Assembly: GCF_018531445.1 (NCBI RefSeq)
Contig: NZ_JAHDTH010000001.1
Location: 62,001-126,000 of the forward strand
Source: Pseudonocardia lacus
GTDB lineage: Bacteria; Actinomycetota; Actinomycetes; Mycobacteriales; Pseudonocardiaceae
Direction: 5' to 3'
DNA length: 64,000 nt
Part shown: positions 26,159-35,982 of the stretch, piece by piece
Layout of the letters: each line of letters opens with the position of its first letter
Numbering within the stretch: the stretch's first letter is position 1
Position numbers and translations under genes: made by a program
The notes under the pieces: model-generated
Seen by the model: the letters and a program-made list of their open reading frames with translations, nothing else
What the model was told of the DNA's origin: nothing
Databases searched by the model: none

Positions 26159-27298
26159 GTGCTGCTGCGCGCCGTCGGCGACATCGGCCCCGAGCGGGCC
26201 GACCCGGACACGCTGTTCGACCGCGTCCGCGACCACCTCCGGGGGGCCGACATCACCTTCGGCCAGCTGGAGGTCACCCTCACCGAGCGCGGCACGCCCG
26301 TCCCGCAGGTCCGCCACACCGCCCGCAGCGCACCGGCCGCGGCGCACGCCCTGCGCCGCGCCGGGTTCGACGTGATCTCCTGGGCCGGCAACCACTGCCT
26401 GGACTGGGGCAGCGACGGCTTCCTCGACACCATCGACGCGCTGGAGTCGGCCGGGCTGACCCCGCTCGGGGTGGGCGTCGACATCGCCGCCGCGCGCCGG
26501 CCGCGGATCGTCGAGCGCGACGGCGTGCGGGTCGCGTTCCTGGCACTGTGCAGCATCCTGCCCGCCGACTACTGGGCCACCGAGCGCAGGCCCGGCTGCG
26601 CCCCGATGCGCGCGCACACCGTCTACCAGCCGCTGGAACCCGACCAGCCGGGCACCGGGTGCCGCATCCTGACCTTCCCCGACGGCGCCGACCTGGCCGC
26701 GCTGCTGGCCGGGATCCGCGAGGCCCGCGCGCAGGCCGACGCGGTCGTCGTGTCGCTGCACTGGGGCATCCACTTCGTGCCCGCCGTGCTCGCCGACTAC
26801 CAGCGGGCCGTCGCGCACGCCGCGATCGACGCCGGGGCCGACCTCATCCTCGGCCACCACGCGCACATCCTGAAGCCGATCGAGGTCCACCGCGGCCGGG
26901 CGATCTTCTACAGCCTCGGCAACTTCGCGATGGACCTGCCGATGACCTCCGAGCACGCGCAGCGCCCGACCTTCCGGATGCTGCAGTCGCTGCACCCCGG
27001 CTGGGAGGTCGACCTGGCCAGCAGCTACAACTTCCCGCCCGACTCGCGCCGCACGGTCGTCGCCGAGGCGGAGATCACCGCGGCCGGGGTGGGCCGGGTC
27101 GGGCTGCGCCCGGCCCTCATCGGCGTGCACAACGGCACAGACTCCGTGCCCGCGCTGCTCGACGCCGCCGACCCGCGCCACGGCGAGGTCGTCGACTACC
27201 TGCGCGAGATCGGCGCGGACCAGGGCATCGACACCGAGTTCGGCACCGGGTCCGCCGCCGACGGCGACCTGGTGGTGCTGCCCGCGACCGCGTCCTGA
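26159..27298 (+). CDS. CapA-family metallophosphoesterase-like protein
   Basis: A 379-residue PGA_cap/CapA-type protein with the calcineurin-like metal motifs: AVGDIG at the N-terminus, WAGNHCLDWG, SLHWGIHF, LGHHAHILKP and YSLGNFAMD. No signal peptide or membrane anchor is visible, unlike the secreted CapA proteins of polyglutamate capsule synthesis, so it is probably cytoplasmic. GTG 26159 has AGGAG eight bases upstream; GTG 26150, overlapping the previous stop, is the alternative. The reaction is unknown. Cotranscription with a peptide-type importer and an MmgE/PrpD protein suggests breakdown of an imported compound. Confidence 0.85.
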   Translation: MLLRAVGDIGPERADPDTLFDRVRDHLRGADITFGQLEVTLTERGTPVPQVRHTARSAPAAAHALRRAGFDVISWAGNHCLDWGSDGFLDTIDALESAGLTPLGVGVDIAAARRPRIVERDGVRVAFLALCSILPADYWATERRPGCAPMRAHTVYQPLEPDQPGTGCRILTFPDGADLAALLAGIREARAQADAVVVSLHWGIHFVPAVLADYQRAVAHAAIDAGADLILGHHAHILKPIEVHRGRAIFYSLGNFAMDLPMTSEHAQRPTFRMLQSLHPGWEVDLASSYNFPPDSRRTVVAEAEITAAGVGRVGLRPALIGVHNGTDSVPALLDAADPRHGEVVDYLREIGADQGIDTEFGTGSAADGDLVVLPATAS

Positions 27299-27340
27299 GC
27301 GGCTGCGATCCTTGCCGGTGACAGGCATGGAGGTCAGCAG

Positions 27341-28255
27341 GTGAGCCCGCAGGACAGCGCCACCGCCCTGCCCCGCCGGCAGGCCGGGGCCAGCCCGCAG
27401 CACCTGCTGGCGACGTTGCTGGGCGAGTACTTCGACCCCGCGGGCGACGCGGTGCCCTCGGCCGCGCTCGTCGCCCTGATGGGGGAGTTCTCGGTGTCGG
27501 AGGCCAGCGCGCGCACCGCGTTGAGCCGCGTCGCCCGCCGCGGCCTGCTGCAGGCCGTGCGCCACGGCCGGGCGTCGGCCTACCGGCTCACGCCGGAGGC
27601 GTCGTCCAAGCACAAGCAGCGGATGCAGCACTTCCTGACCTTCGGCGCGGCCGGGTCGGCGGGGGCGTCGTTCTCGGGGGAGTGGACCGTCGTCGCGTTC
27701 TCGGTGGCCGAGGAGCAGCGCTCGGTGCGCGCCACCCTGCGCCGCGAACTGCAGGCGCTGCGCTTCGGCCGGCTGTTCGACAGCGTCTGGGTCCGCCCCG
27801 GCGACCACACCGACGCGGTCCGCGCGGTCGTCGCCGACGTCTCGCGCGGCGGCGCGGACGTCGGCGCCTCGGTGATGCTGTCGCGCTTCGCCGCCGGCCG
27901 CGGCGTCGTCGACCCGCTCTCGGCCTTCGACCTCGCCGGCCTCGGCGCGGACTACGCGGCGTTCACCGCCCGGTTCGCGCCACTGCGGGCGCGCACGCGC
28001 GACGGCGCCGTGCCCCCGGCCGAGGCGCTGGTCGCCCGGACCGAGCTGATGGACACCTGGCGCGCCTTCACCGACACCGACCCCGACCTGCCGGCCGAGC
28101 TGCTCCCGGCCGGTTGGGAGCGCGACGGGGCGCGCCGGACGTTCCTGGAGATCCACACCGGGCTGGGCCCGCTGGCCGAGCAGCGGCTGCGCCAGATCGT
28201 GGCGCGGTACTCGGCGGAGGCGGCCGAGGCGGTGCGCCACTACTCGGCCGACTGA
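27341..28255 (+). CDS. PaaX-family transcriptional regulator
   Basis: A 304-residue protein with the three-part PaaX layout. An N-terminal winged helix contains LATLLGEYF, ARTALSRVARRGLLQAVRHGR and YRLTPEA. A central domain has the WTVVAFSVAE and LRRELQALRFGRLFDSVWVRP segments, and the C-terminal PaaX domain contains a LVARTELMDTWRAF region. PaaX controls phenylacetyl-CoA genes in enterobacteria; actinobacterial relatives control diverse catabolic genes. GTG 27341 has GGAGG upstream. Lying 43 bases after the CapA-like gene on the same strand, it is the likely regulator of the importer operon, with an unknown acyl-CoA or acid effector. Confidence 0.88.
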   Translation: MSPQDSATALPRRQAGASPQHLLATLLGEYFDPAGDAVPSAALVALMGEFSVSEASARTALSRVARRGLLQAVRHGRASAYRLTPEASSKHKQRMQHFLTFGAAGSAGASFSGEWTVVAFSVAEEQRSVRATLRRELQALRFGRLFDSVWVRPGDHTDAVRAVVADVSRGGADVGASVMLSRFAAGRGVVDPLSAFDLAGLGADYAAFTARFAPLRARTRDGAVPPAEALVARTELMDTWRAFTDTDPDLPAELLPAGWERDGARRTFLEIHTGLGPLAEQRLRQIVARYSAEAAEAVRHYSAD

Positions 28256-28320
28256 CCGTCGAGAACGACGTTGCGGTGATTGTGGACCGGTCCAATCGAC
28301 AGCAGCTTCGTTCTCGACGG
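28256..28320. terminator. Nested bidirectional hairpin between paaX-like and gntR genes
   Basis: The outer arms CCGTCGAGAACGA (28256-28268) and TCGTTCTCGACGG (28308-28320) are perfect 13-bp complements. Inside them lies GGACCGGTCC, itself a palindrome flanked by ATT and AAT. The element starts directly after the paaX-like stop and ends seven bases before the gntR stop, as expected for a shared terminator of convergent genes. Confidence 0.7.
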
Positions 28321-28327
28321 GGCGGGG

Positions 28328-29062
28328 CTAGTTGGTGCGCAGCACCACGAACTGGAAGCGGCCCTCGACGAAGTAGGTGCGGCTGTGCGCCACGGCGGTG
28401 CCCCGCCGGCTGAAGTGCACCTGGTCGAGCAGCACGTACAGGCCGGGCACCGGCTTCTGGGGGCCCCACCCGATGGTCTCGTCGCTGATCGCGTGCACCT
28501 CGGCGAGGGCGCGGGCCGGCATCAGGCCGGCCCGGTCGAGCGTGGCGAACAGGCTGCCCGCGCCGAGCTGCTCGACCAGCTCGGCCGGGAAGCCGGCCAG
28601 CGGCACCACGTCGTAGGAGTAGGCCACGGCCTGGTCGTCGGCCAGGATCATCCGCTCGACCGCGAGCACGTCCTCGCCCGCGGCGATGCCGAGCTTGCCG
28701 GCCTCGGCCGCGGTCGCCGGGCGGCGCACGCGGGCGTGGCGCTCCATGCGCGGCTCGTGGCCCATCTCCCGGATGGTGTCGCTGATCGAGCGCAGCTCCT
28801 GCAGGCCGGCGCGGATCCCGGCGCCGAAGTCGCTGACGAACGAGCCCGAGCCGTGCCGGACGTCGACCAGGCCCTGGGCCTCCAGCGTGCGCAGCGCGGT
28901 GCGCACCGTGACCCGGGAGACCTCGTAGTGGCGCACGAGTTCGGCCTCGCTGGGCAAGCGCTCTCCGGGTGCGTACTCCCCGGACATGATCCGGGAGCGC
29001 ACGTCCTCGGCGAGCCGGCGCGCCAGCGAGGTGCGGGCACCCAACGATGTCGACACGGGCAC
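28328..29062 (-). CDS. GntR-family (HutC-type) transcriptional regulator
   Basis: A regulator of about 244 residues with an N-terminal GntR winged helix: EYAPGERLPSEAELVRHYEVSRVTVRTALRTLEAQGLV, then GSGSFV. The C-terminal UTRA effector domain contains AVERMILADDQAVAYSYDVVP and the GRFQF segment near the end. HutC-type repressors release DNA on binding a small ligand, often a sugar phosphate. GTG 29062 or 29056 are possible starts; neither has a clear ribosome site, so the message may be nearly leaderless. It diverges from mtnA across an inverted repeat (29077-29131) that is probably its own operator. Confidence 0.88.
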   Translation of the reverse strand: MPVSTSLGARTSLARRLAEDVRSRIMSGEYAPGERLPSEAELVRHYEVSRVTVRTALRTLEAQGLVDVRHGSGSFVSDFGAGIRAGLQELRSISDTIREMGHEPRMERHARVRRPATAAEAGKLGIAAGEDVLAVERMILADDQAVAYSYDVVPLAGFPAELVEQLGAGSLFATLDRAGLMPARALAEVHAISDETIGWGPQKPVPGLYVLLDQVHFSRRGTAVAHSRTYFVEGRFQFVVLRTN

Positions 29063-29076
29063 ACAGTAACGGTTGA

Positions 29077-29131
29077 CAGTCGTCCTACATCTCCTTAGCG
29101 TGCGGTTTCCGCACGAGTTGTAGGACGACTG
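29077..29131. promoter_or_regulatory. Inverted-repeat operator pair in the gntR-mtnA intergenic region
   Basis: CAGTCGTCCTACA (29077-29089) and TGTAGGACGACTG (29119-29131) are perfect 13-bp complements 29 bases apart. A TTGACA at 29073-29078 overlaps the left arm and could be a -35 element for mtnA, with a weak TAGCGT 17 bases on. A small hairpin, GTGCGG-TTT-CCGCAC, lies between the arms at 29100-29114. The arrangement fits two half-sites or two operators bound by the adjacent GntR protein, controlling both directions. Confidence 0.7.
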
Positions 29132-29149
29132 ACAGATCCGGGAGGCAGC

Positions 29150-30187
<1,038 letters not shown>

Positions 30188-30247
30188 CTCCACGCCGCAA
30201 CTCCACGCCGCGACGAAGGCGCCTCACCCCGAAGGAATCTGTCTGCC

Positions 30248-31387
30248 ATGTCAAAGTCGTCAACGTCGACCCACCTGACACGCGGCCGTGCCACCGTCCG
30301 CGCCGGCGCCGCGCTGCTGGGCTCGGCCCTGCTGCTCGCCGGCTGCTCGCAGGACCTGGGCCCGACCGGGTCGGCGGCCCCGCCCCCGGAAACGGCCACG
30401 GTCGGCGAGGCCACCGGGCAGAAGCCGGCCCCCTTCGACGGCGCCGAGCCGGTGAAGATCGCGCTCGTGCAGAACAGCGGCGCCGGCGACTACTTCCAGC
30501 AGTGGACCAACGGCGCCCGCCAGCAGGCCGAGGCGCTGGGCATCGAGATCCAGGTCTACGACGCGCAGGCCGACAACGCGCGCCAGGCCACCGACATGCA
30601 GACCGCGATCGGCTCCGGCGTCGACGCCATCATCGTCGACCACGGCCAGTCCGACACCATGTGCCCGCTGATCAACGACGGGCTCGACGCCGGGCTGCCG
30701 GTCGTCATCTACGACGTCGAGATCACCGCCTGCGCGCCGAAGGCCGTGGAGACGGCCCAGGACGACGCGAGCCTGGCGAGCCTGATCCTGGACAAGATGA
30801 CCGAGGACATCGCCCCGGGCTCGCCGGTCGGCTACGTCAACGTGCTCGGCATCGCCCCGCTCGACCGGCGCAACGCGGTCTGGGACGAGGTCCGGGCGAA
30901 GAACACCTGGGACCAGAAGTTCTTCGTCGGCGAGTTCACCAACTCGGTGGCCACCGACAACGCCCAGCTGGTCGACGCGGCGCTGAAGGCCAACCCCGGC
31001 GTGGCCGGCATCTTCGCGCCCTACGACGAGCTGACCAAGGGCACCGTCTCGGCGGTCCAGCAGAACAACCTGCAGTCCCAGGTCAAGGTCTACGGCGTGG
31101 ACATCTCCACCGCCGACATCGAGGTCATGACGGCCGAGGGCAGCCCGTGGGTCGCCACCGCGACCACCGACCCCAACGCCATCGGCGCCGCCGTGGTCCG
31201 GGTGACCGCGCTGGAGCTGGCCGAGCAGCTGGACTCCCGCGAGGTCGTCTTCCCCGGCACGCTGGTCACCCAGGAGCTGCTCAAGCAGAACAGCATCCAG
31301 AACCTCGACCAGCTGCGCGCCGAGCTGCCGGAGCTGAACATGACCGAGGTCGCCACGGCGGACTGGATCCCGGTCGTCTCCTTCTGA
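30248..31387 (+). CDS. ABC transporter substrate-binding lipoprotein, ribose/sugar type
   Basis: A 379-residue Peripla_BP_4 protein. The signal ends in the lipobox LLAGC, followed by a Pro/Ala linker. The mature domain begins VKIALVQNSGAGDYFQQWTNGARQQAEALG and includes AIGSGVDAIIVDHGQSD, typical of ribose- and autoinducer-2-binding proteins. Placed between mtnA and the remaining transporter genes, its likely ligand is methylthioribose or 5-deoxyribose; this is inferred from the operon only. ATG 30248 has a GAAGGA site about a dozen bases upstream. Confidence 0.9.
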   Translation: MSKSSTSTHLTRGRATVRAGAALLGSALLLAGCSQDLGPTGSAAPPPETATVGEATGQKPAPFDGAEPVKIALVQNSGAGDYFQQWTNGARQQAEALGIEIQVYDAQADNARQATDMQTAIGSGVDAIIVDHGQSDTMCPLINDGLDAGLPVVIYDVEITACAPKAVETAQDDASLASLILDKMTEDIAPGSPVGYVNVLGIAPLDRRNAVWDEVRAKNTWDQKFFVGEFTNSVATDNAQLVDAALKANPGVAGIFAPYDELTKGTVSAVQQNNLQSQVKVYGVDISTADIEVMTAEGSPWVATATTDPNAIGAAVVRVTALELAEQLDSREVVFPGTLVTQELLKQNSIQNLDQLRAELPELNMTEVATADWIPVVSF

Positions 31388-31436
31388 CCGGGCGCACCCG
31401 GCCCTCGTACTGACCGACCACCTCGGAGTCGAACTC

Positions 31437-32957
31437 GTGGCGATGATCGAGCTGCACGACGTGCGGCACGCGTTCAGCGGCAACCCCGTGCTGCGCGGCG
31501 TCAGCCTGTCCTGGGACGCCGGCGAGGTGATGGGCCTGATGGGGGCCAACGGCGCGGGCAAGTCCACGCTGATCAAGGTGCTGGCCGGGGTGCACCCCCT
31601 GCAGCACGGCCGGATCAGCGTGGACGGCGCCTCGCCCGACGCCGCCGACGGCCCGCTCGCCGCCCGCAGGCTGGGAATCGAGACGGTGCACCAGCGGATC
31701 GACGAGGGCGTGGTCCCCGGCCTGTCGGTGGCCGAGAACCTGCTGTTCGAGCGGATCGCGCAGGGCGAGCTACCGGCGGTCGGCTCGCTTCGGGGCCTGT
31801 TGCCGGCGGCGCGGGGGGTCGCCGCCGGCCTCGGGCTCGACTGGGGCGACGCGGTCCTGCGCCGCGACGTCCACGAGCTGGGCATCGCCGACCAGCAGCT
31901 CGTGCTGCTGGCCAGGGCGCTGTCGCGGCGCCCGAAGCTGCTGGTGCTCGACGAGCCGACCTCGGCGCTGTCTGCCGCGGAGACCGAACGGCTCTTCGGC
32001 GTCGTGGAGGACATGCGCCGCGGCGGCGTCGCCGTCCTCTACGTCTCCCACCACATCAACGAGGTCGACCGGCTGGCCGACCGGATCGCCGTACTGCGCG
32101 ACGGCAGCATCCGCTCCGAGCAGACCCAGCCGTTCGACTGGTCGGTCGCGGTGCGCGACATGCTCGGTGAGCGCGGCGTCCGGGAGCTGGCCGAGAAGAA
32201 CGACCAGCGCGGCGAGGACACCGTGCTGGAGCTGCGCGGGGTGCAGCTGTTCGCCGGCAGCGCGCCCTTCGACCTCGACCTGCGCCGCGGCGAGGTCACC
32301 GGGGTCGTCGGGCTGCTCGGGGCGGGCAAGAGCGAGCTGGCGCTGGGCGTGTTCGGAGCCCAGCCCTTCCAGGCGGGCACGATGCGCCTGGACGGTGCGC
32401 CATATGCGCCGAAGTCGCCGGCGAAGGCGGTCGCCGAGGAGGTCTACCTCGTCCCGGAGGACCGCGCCGCCCAGGCGATGCTGCCCGGCTGGTCGATCGC
32501 GCGCACGGCGTCGCTGCCGTTCCTGCGGGCGCTCTCGCCCAGCGGTGTGCTGCAGCGCCGCAAGGAACGCGCCGACGGGCGCGCCGTCATCGACCGCTTC
32601 GGCGTCGTGGCCTCCTCGGAGGCCCAGGGCGTGGACTCGCTGTCGGGCGGCAACCAGCAGAAGGTCGTCGTGGGTCGGTGGCTGCGCGGGCGACCGCGGG
32701 TGATGCTGCTCGACGAGCCGTTCCGCGGCATCGACATCGGCGCCCGCCACGACCTGTCCGCGCGGGTGCGGGAGCTGGCCGCGGGCGGGTCGGCGGTCGT
32801 CGTGCTCGCCTCGGACGTCGACGAGGTGCTGGAGGTGGCCGACCGGGTCATCGTGCTGGTCGAGGGGGTGCCGCGGCTGGACTCCTACGCCGTCGACGTG
32901 ACCCGGGATCGGATCGTCGCCCGGACGGCGGCGCTCAACGGAGAGGACGTGGCCTGA
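31437..32957 (+). CDS. Sugar ABC transporter ATP-binding protein (RbsA-type, two domains)
   Basis: A 506-residue tandem ATPase. The first domain has Walker A GANGAGKST, and Walker B LLVLDEPTSALS, with ISHH-type switch reading VSHHIN. Its LSGG signature is replaced by VHELGIADQQ, as in RbsA-like proteins. The second domain has a degenerate loop GLLGAGKSELA, the signature LSGGNQQK and Walker B VMLLDEPFRGID. Such proteins energise the homodimeric RbsC-type permease encoded next. GTG 31437 and ATG 31443 are both possible starts. The stop lies directly against the next gene's GTG. Confidence 0.92.
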   Translation: MAMIELHDVRHAFSGNPVLRGVSLSWDAGEVMGLMGANGAGKSTLIKVLAGVHPLQHGRISVDGASPDAADGPLAARRLGIETVHQRIDEGVVPGLSVAENLLFERIAQGELPAVGSLRGLLPAARGVAAGLGLDWGDAVLRRDVHELGIADQQLVLLARALSRRPKLLVLDEPTSALSAAETERLFGVVEDMRRGGVAVLYVSHHINEVDRLADRIAVLRDGSIRSEQTQPFDWSVAVRDMLGERGVRELAEKNDQRGEDTVLELRGVQLFAGSAPFDLDLRRGEVTGVVGLLGAGKSELALGVFGAQPFQAGTMRLDGAPYAPKSPAKAVAEEVYLVPEDRAAQAMLPGWSIARTASLPFLRALSPSGVLQRRKERADGRAVIDRFGVVASSEAQGVDSLSGGNQQKVVVGRWLRGRPRVMLLDEPFRGIDIGARHDLSARVRELAAGGSAVVVLASDVDEVLEVADRVIVLVEGVPRLDSYAVDVTRDRIVARTAALNGEDVA

Positions 32958-34055
32958 GTGGCTGTGCCGGAGGTCAAAGGGCCGCAGGTGGACGGGGACG
33001 GCGCGAAGGCCGACCCCGCGGAGAAGGTGACCGCGACGGCACCGTCGCCGCGGACGGGCGTGCGAGAACTCGCCGTCCGCTACGGGTTCATCGCGATCAC
33101 GGTGGTGCTCTTCGTCTACTTCGCCGTGGCCGAGGAGAGCTTCCGCCAGCCGAGCACGCTGTTCTCGATGCTGAAGTTCGCCTCCGTCGTCGCCGTGGTC
33201 GGGCTCGGGGTGACCCTGACGATGGTGGTGGGCGGGCTCGACCTGTCGGTCGGGTCGGTCGCCGGCATGTCGGTGACGATCTCGGCGATGGCGATGGTGT
33301 TCTACGCCCAGGTCGGCGGTGTGGCCATCGCGGTCGTGCTGCTCGCCGGTGCGCTCGTCGGGGCGGTGAACGCGCTGCTCATCGTGGTGCTTCGGATCCC
33401 CGACCTGCTGGCCACGCTGGCCTCGATGTTCGTGATCATGGGCCTGAAGCTGGTGCCGGTGGACGGCCAGTCGGTGTCCTCGGGCATGGTGCTGCGCGAC
33501 GGCAGCGTGGCGCCGGGCAAGTTCACCCCGGACTTCCTGGCCATCGACCGCGCGTTCATCGGCCCGGTGCCGCTGCCGGTCGTGATCGTCGGCCTGCTCG
33601 CCGTGGGCACCTGGTTCTTCCTCACCCGCACCCGCTGGGGCCGGCTGATGTACGCCGTCGGCGCCAACCCCGAGGCCGCCCGGCTGGCCGGCGTCCGGGT
33701 CGGGCGCTACCGCGCGCTGGCCTACGTGCTGTCGGGGGTGTTCGCCTCCATCGGCGGGCTCATCCTGTCCTCGCGCATCGGCCAGGGCGACATCAGCGCG
33801 GGCAACTCCCTGCTGCTCGACGCCGTCGCCGTGGCGCTGGTCGGCACGTCGGTGCTCGGTCTGGGCCGCCCCAACGCGTGGGGCACGATCCTGGGCGCGG
33901 TCCTCATCGGCATCCTGATCACCGGGCTGACCATCACCGGGTTCCCGTACTACGGCCAGGACATCGTCAAGGGGATCGTCCTGCTGCTGGCCCTGCTGTT
34001 CTCGTTCACGCTGTCGCGGCGCCGCTCCCGGTACGCGCCCGCCGCGGTCATCTGA
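32958..34055 (+). CDS. Sugar ABC transporter permease (RbsC-type)
   Basis: A 365-residue inner-membrane protein with a charged cytoplasmic N-terminus of about 35 residues and about nine to ten hydrophobic segments. Branched-chain/ribose permease hallmarks are VVGGLDLSVGSVAGMS early on and YAVGANPEAARLAGVRV in the cytoplasmic loop. It starts at GTG 32958, immediately after the ATPase stop. Only one permease gene is present, as for RbsC homodimers. Confidence 0.9.
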   Translation: MAVPEVKGPQVDGDGAKADPAEKVTATAPSPRTGVRELAVRYGFIAITVVLFVYFAVAEESFRQPSTLFSMLKFASVVAVVGLGVTLTMVVGGLDLSVGSVAGMSVTISAMAMVFYAQVGGVAIAVVLLAGALVGAVNALLIVVLRIPDLLATLASMFVIMGLKLVPVDGQSVSSGMVLRDGSVAPGKFTPDFLAIDRAFIGPVPLPVVIVGLLAVGTWFFLTRTRWGRLMYAVGANPEAARLAGVRVGRYRALAYVLSGVFASIGGLILSSRIGQGDISAGNSLLLDAVAVALVGTSVLGLGRPNAWGTILGAVLIGILITGLTITGFPYYGQDIVKGIVLLLALLFSFTLSRRRSRYAPAAVI

Positions 34056-34064
34056 GGGAGTGAC

Positions 34065-35318
34065 ATGACGACCGACGCGGCGCTCGACGCGCCCTACGAG
34101 CTGCTCACCCCGGACACCGCGGCCGCCTTCCTGCGCTCGCGCCCGGCACTGGCCGGCCGGATCGACGCCGACGACCTGCGCTCGGTGCGCGAGATCGGCG
34201 ACGGCAACCTCAACCTCGTGTTCATCCTGGCCGACGGGGCCGGGCGCGGGCTGGTGCTCAAGCAGGCGCTGCCCTACGTGCGGCTGGTGGGCCCGAGCTG
34301 GCCGCTGGGGCCGGACCGGGCGCGCCACGAGGCCGAGGCGCTGAGCCTGCACGGCCGGCTCGCCCCCGACCTGGTGCCGGCGCTGCTCGACTACGACCCC
34401 GACCGCTACGTGCTGGCGATCGAGGACCTGTCCGACCACTCGGTGTGGCGCACCGCGCTCAACGACGGCCTGCGCCACGACGGCGCCGCCGAGGCGATGG
34501 GCCGCTACGTCGCCGCCGTCGCCTTCGGCACCTCCGTGCTCGGCATGGACGCCGCCGAGCGGGCGCGCACCCTGGCCAGCAGCGTGAACCCCGAGCTGTG
34601 CCTCATCACCGAGGACCTCGTGTTCACCGAGCCCTACGTCGACGCGGGGCGCAACAGCGTGCTGGCGGCCAACGAGCCCGACGCCGCCGAGCTGGCTGCC
34701 GACCGCACCATGGTCGAGGCGATGGGCCGGGCGAAGTGGACGTTCATGACGCGGGCCGAGGCGCTGGTGCACGGCGACCTGCACACCGGCTCGGTCATGG
34801 TGCGCGCCACCGACGGTGCGCAGGGTCCGGTGGACTCGGCGAAGGCCTTCGACCCCGAGTTCGCGTTCTACGGCCCGGTGGCCTTCGACCTGGGCGCCCT
34901 GTGGGGCAACTACGTCATCGCCGCGGCCCGCGCCACCGCCCTCGGCGACGACGACCGCGCCGCGTGGGCGCTGGGGCTGTGCACCCGCACCTGGGACGCC
35001 TTCGAGGCCGAGTTCCGCCGGGTGTGGACCGACGGCCGGGTCGATCCCCGCATGTTCGGCGACGACCTGCGCGAGCACCTGCTCGCCACGTGGCGGTCGG
35101 AGGCGTGGCTGTTCGGCGCGGCGAAGATGACCCGGCGCATCGTCGGGCTGGCCAAGACCACCGACATCGAGTCGCTCCCGCCCGAGCTGCGCGAGGGTGC
35201 GGCCCGGGGGGTGCTGCGCACGGCGCGCCGGTGGGTCCGGGAGCACGAGGGCGACAGCACCCCTCGGCGTGCGGAGGAGGTCGCGGGGCAGTTGCTGGGG
35301 GAGTCGGCGACGCGCTGA
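34065..35318 (+). CDS. mtnK: S-methyl-5-thioribose kinase
   Basis: A 417-residue kinase of the MtnK family within the APH-like fold. Near 45-53 is EIGDGNLNLVF, then LKQALPYVRLVGPSWPL, both strong MtnK signatures. The Brenner-type catalytic motif is HGDLHTGSVM near 236 and the metal-binding part is FDPEFAFYGPVAFDLG near 262. It phosphorylates methylthioribose at C1, giving the MtnA substrate. It is the last gene of the operon, nine bases after the permease. With the importer it implies uptake of free MTR or a close analogue rather than recycling of internal methylthioadenosine alone. Confidence 0.93.
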   Translation: MTTDAALDAPYELLTPDTAAAFLRSRPALAGRIDADDLRSVREIGDGNLNLVFILADGAGRGLVLKQALPYVRLVGPSWPLGPDRARHEAEALSLHGRLAPDLVPALLDYDPDRYVLAIEDLSDHSVWRTALNDGLRHDGAAEAMGRYVAAVAFGTSVLGMDAAERARTLASSVNPELCLITEDLVFTEPYVDAGRNSVLAANEPDAAELAADRTMVEAMGRAKWTFMTRAEALVHGDLHTGSVMVRATDGAQGPVDSAKAFDPEFAFYGPVAFDLGALWGNYVIAAARATALGDDDRAAWALGLCTRTWDAFEAEFRRVWTDGRVDPRMFGDDLREHLLATWRSEAWLFGAAKMTRRIVGLAKTTDIESLPPELREGAARGVLRTARRWVREHEGDSTPRRAEEVAGQLLGESATR

Positions 35319-35333
35319 CGCGGGCGCGTCACC

Positions 35334-35951
35334 TCAGCCGCGCTGCGGCAGGCGGGGCGGCAGCGGGGCGTCCCACCCGCGCAGCAGCGCGACGACGCGG
35401 ATGACGAGCACGGCACCGGCCGCGCAGAGGGTCGTGGGCCCGGGCGGCAGGCCGCTCTCGTGGCCCACGACCACCAGCGCGGCGCCGACCAACGCCGGGA
35501 CGGCGTAGATCTCGCGGCGCAGCACGTGCGGCACCTCCCCGACGAGGAGGTCGCGCAGCACGCCGCCCCCGATCGCGGTGATCAGGCCGACGACGACGGC
35601 GGTGACGGCGGGGGCGCCGGTGGCCAGCGCGGTGCCCGCGCCTGCGGTGGCGAACAGCGCCAGGCCGAACGCGTCGGCCCACTGCACGGCCCGGCGCAGC
35701 TTGCTCACCAGGGGGTGGAAGGCGAACACGGCGATCCCGACGACGACCGGCACGAGCAGGTAGGGCCACTGGCGCAGGCTGGTCGGGGGAGTGATCCCGA
35801 GCAGGACGTCGCGGACGACACCGCCGCCCAGCCCGGTCAGCGCCGCGACGGTGACGACGCCGAAGACGTCCATCCGGGCGGCGACGGCGGCCAACGCGCC
35901 CGACACGGCGAACACGGCGATGCCGGCCAGGTCGAGGACGATCAGCAGCAC
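35334..35951 (-). CDS. TRIC-type cation channel / YadS-like membrane protein (UPF0126)
   Basis: A 205-residue protein with about seven membrane segments and two internally related halves. Each half carries the glycine motif seen in prokaryotic TRIC channels: TGLGGGVVRDVLLG in the first and TAIGGGVLRDLLVGEVP in the second. Bacterial homologues form trimeric cation channels. It converges on mtnK with 15 bases between stops and diverges from the YggT gene. Confidence 0.9.
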   Translation of the reverse strand: MLLIVLDLAGIAVFAVSGALAAVAARMDVFGVVTVAALTGLGGGVVRDVLLGITPPTSLRQWPYLLVPVVVGIAVFAFHPLVSKLRRAVQWADAFGLALFATAGAGTALATGAPAVTAVVVGLITAIGGGVLRDLLVGEVPHVLRREIYAVPALVGAALVVVGHESGLPPGPTTLCAAGAVLVIRVVALLRGWDAPLPPRLPQRG

Positions 35952-35972
35952 GTCACGACTCGCGTCGAGGAC

Positions 35973-35982
35973 TGATATATCA
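35973..35982. promoter_or_regulatory. AT-rich palindrome TGATATATCA in the TRIC-yggT intergenic region
   Basis: TGATATATCA is a perfect 10-bp palindrome and one of the few AT-rich stretches in a very GC-rich window. It lies 22 bases upstream of the TRIC start. It could be an operator or a promoter -10 region; no regulator is adjacent to assign it to. Confidence 0.4.

Noticed and set aside
35316-35331. TGACGCG-GG-CGCGTCA palindrome at the mtnK stop
   Set aside because: A two-base loop cannot form a stable hairpin of this length and it overlaps the mtnK stop codon. It is probably a chance GC palindrome.
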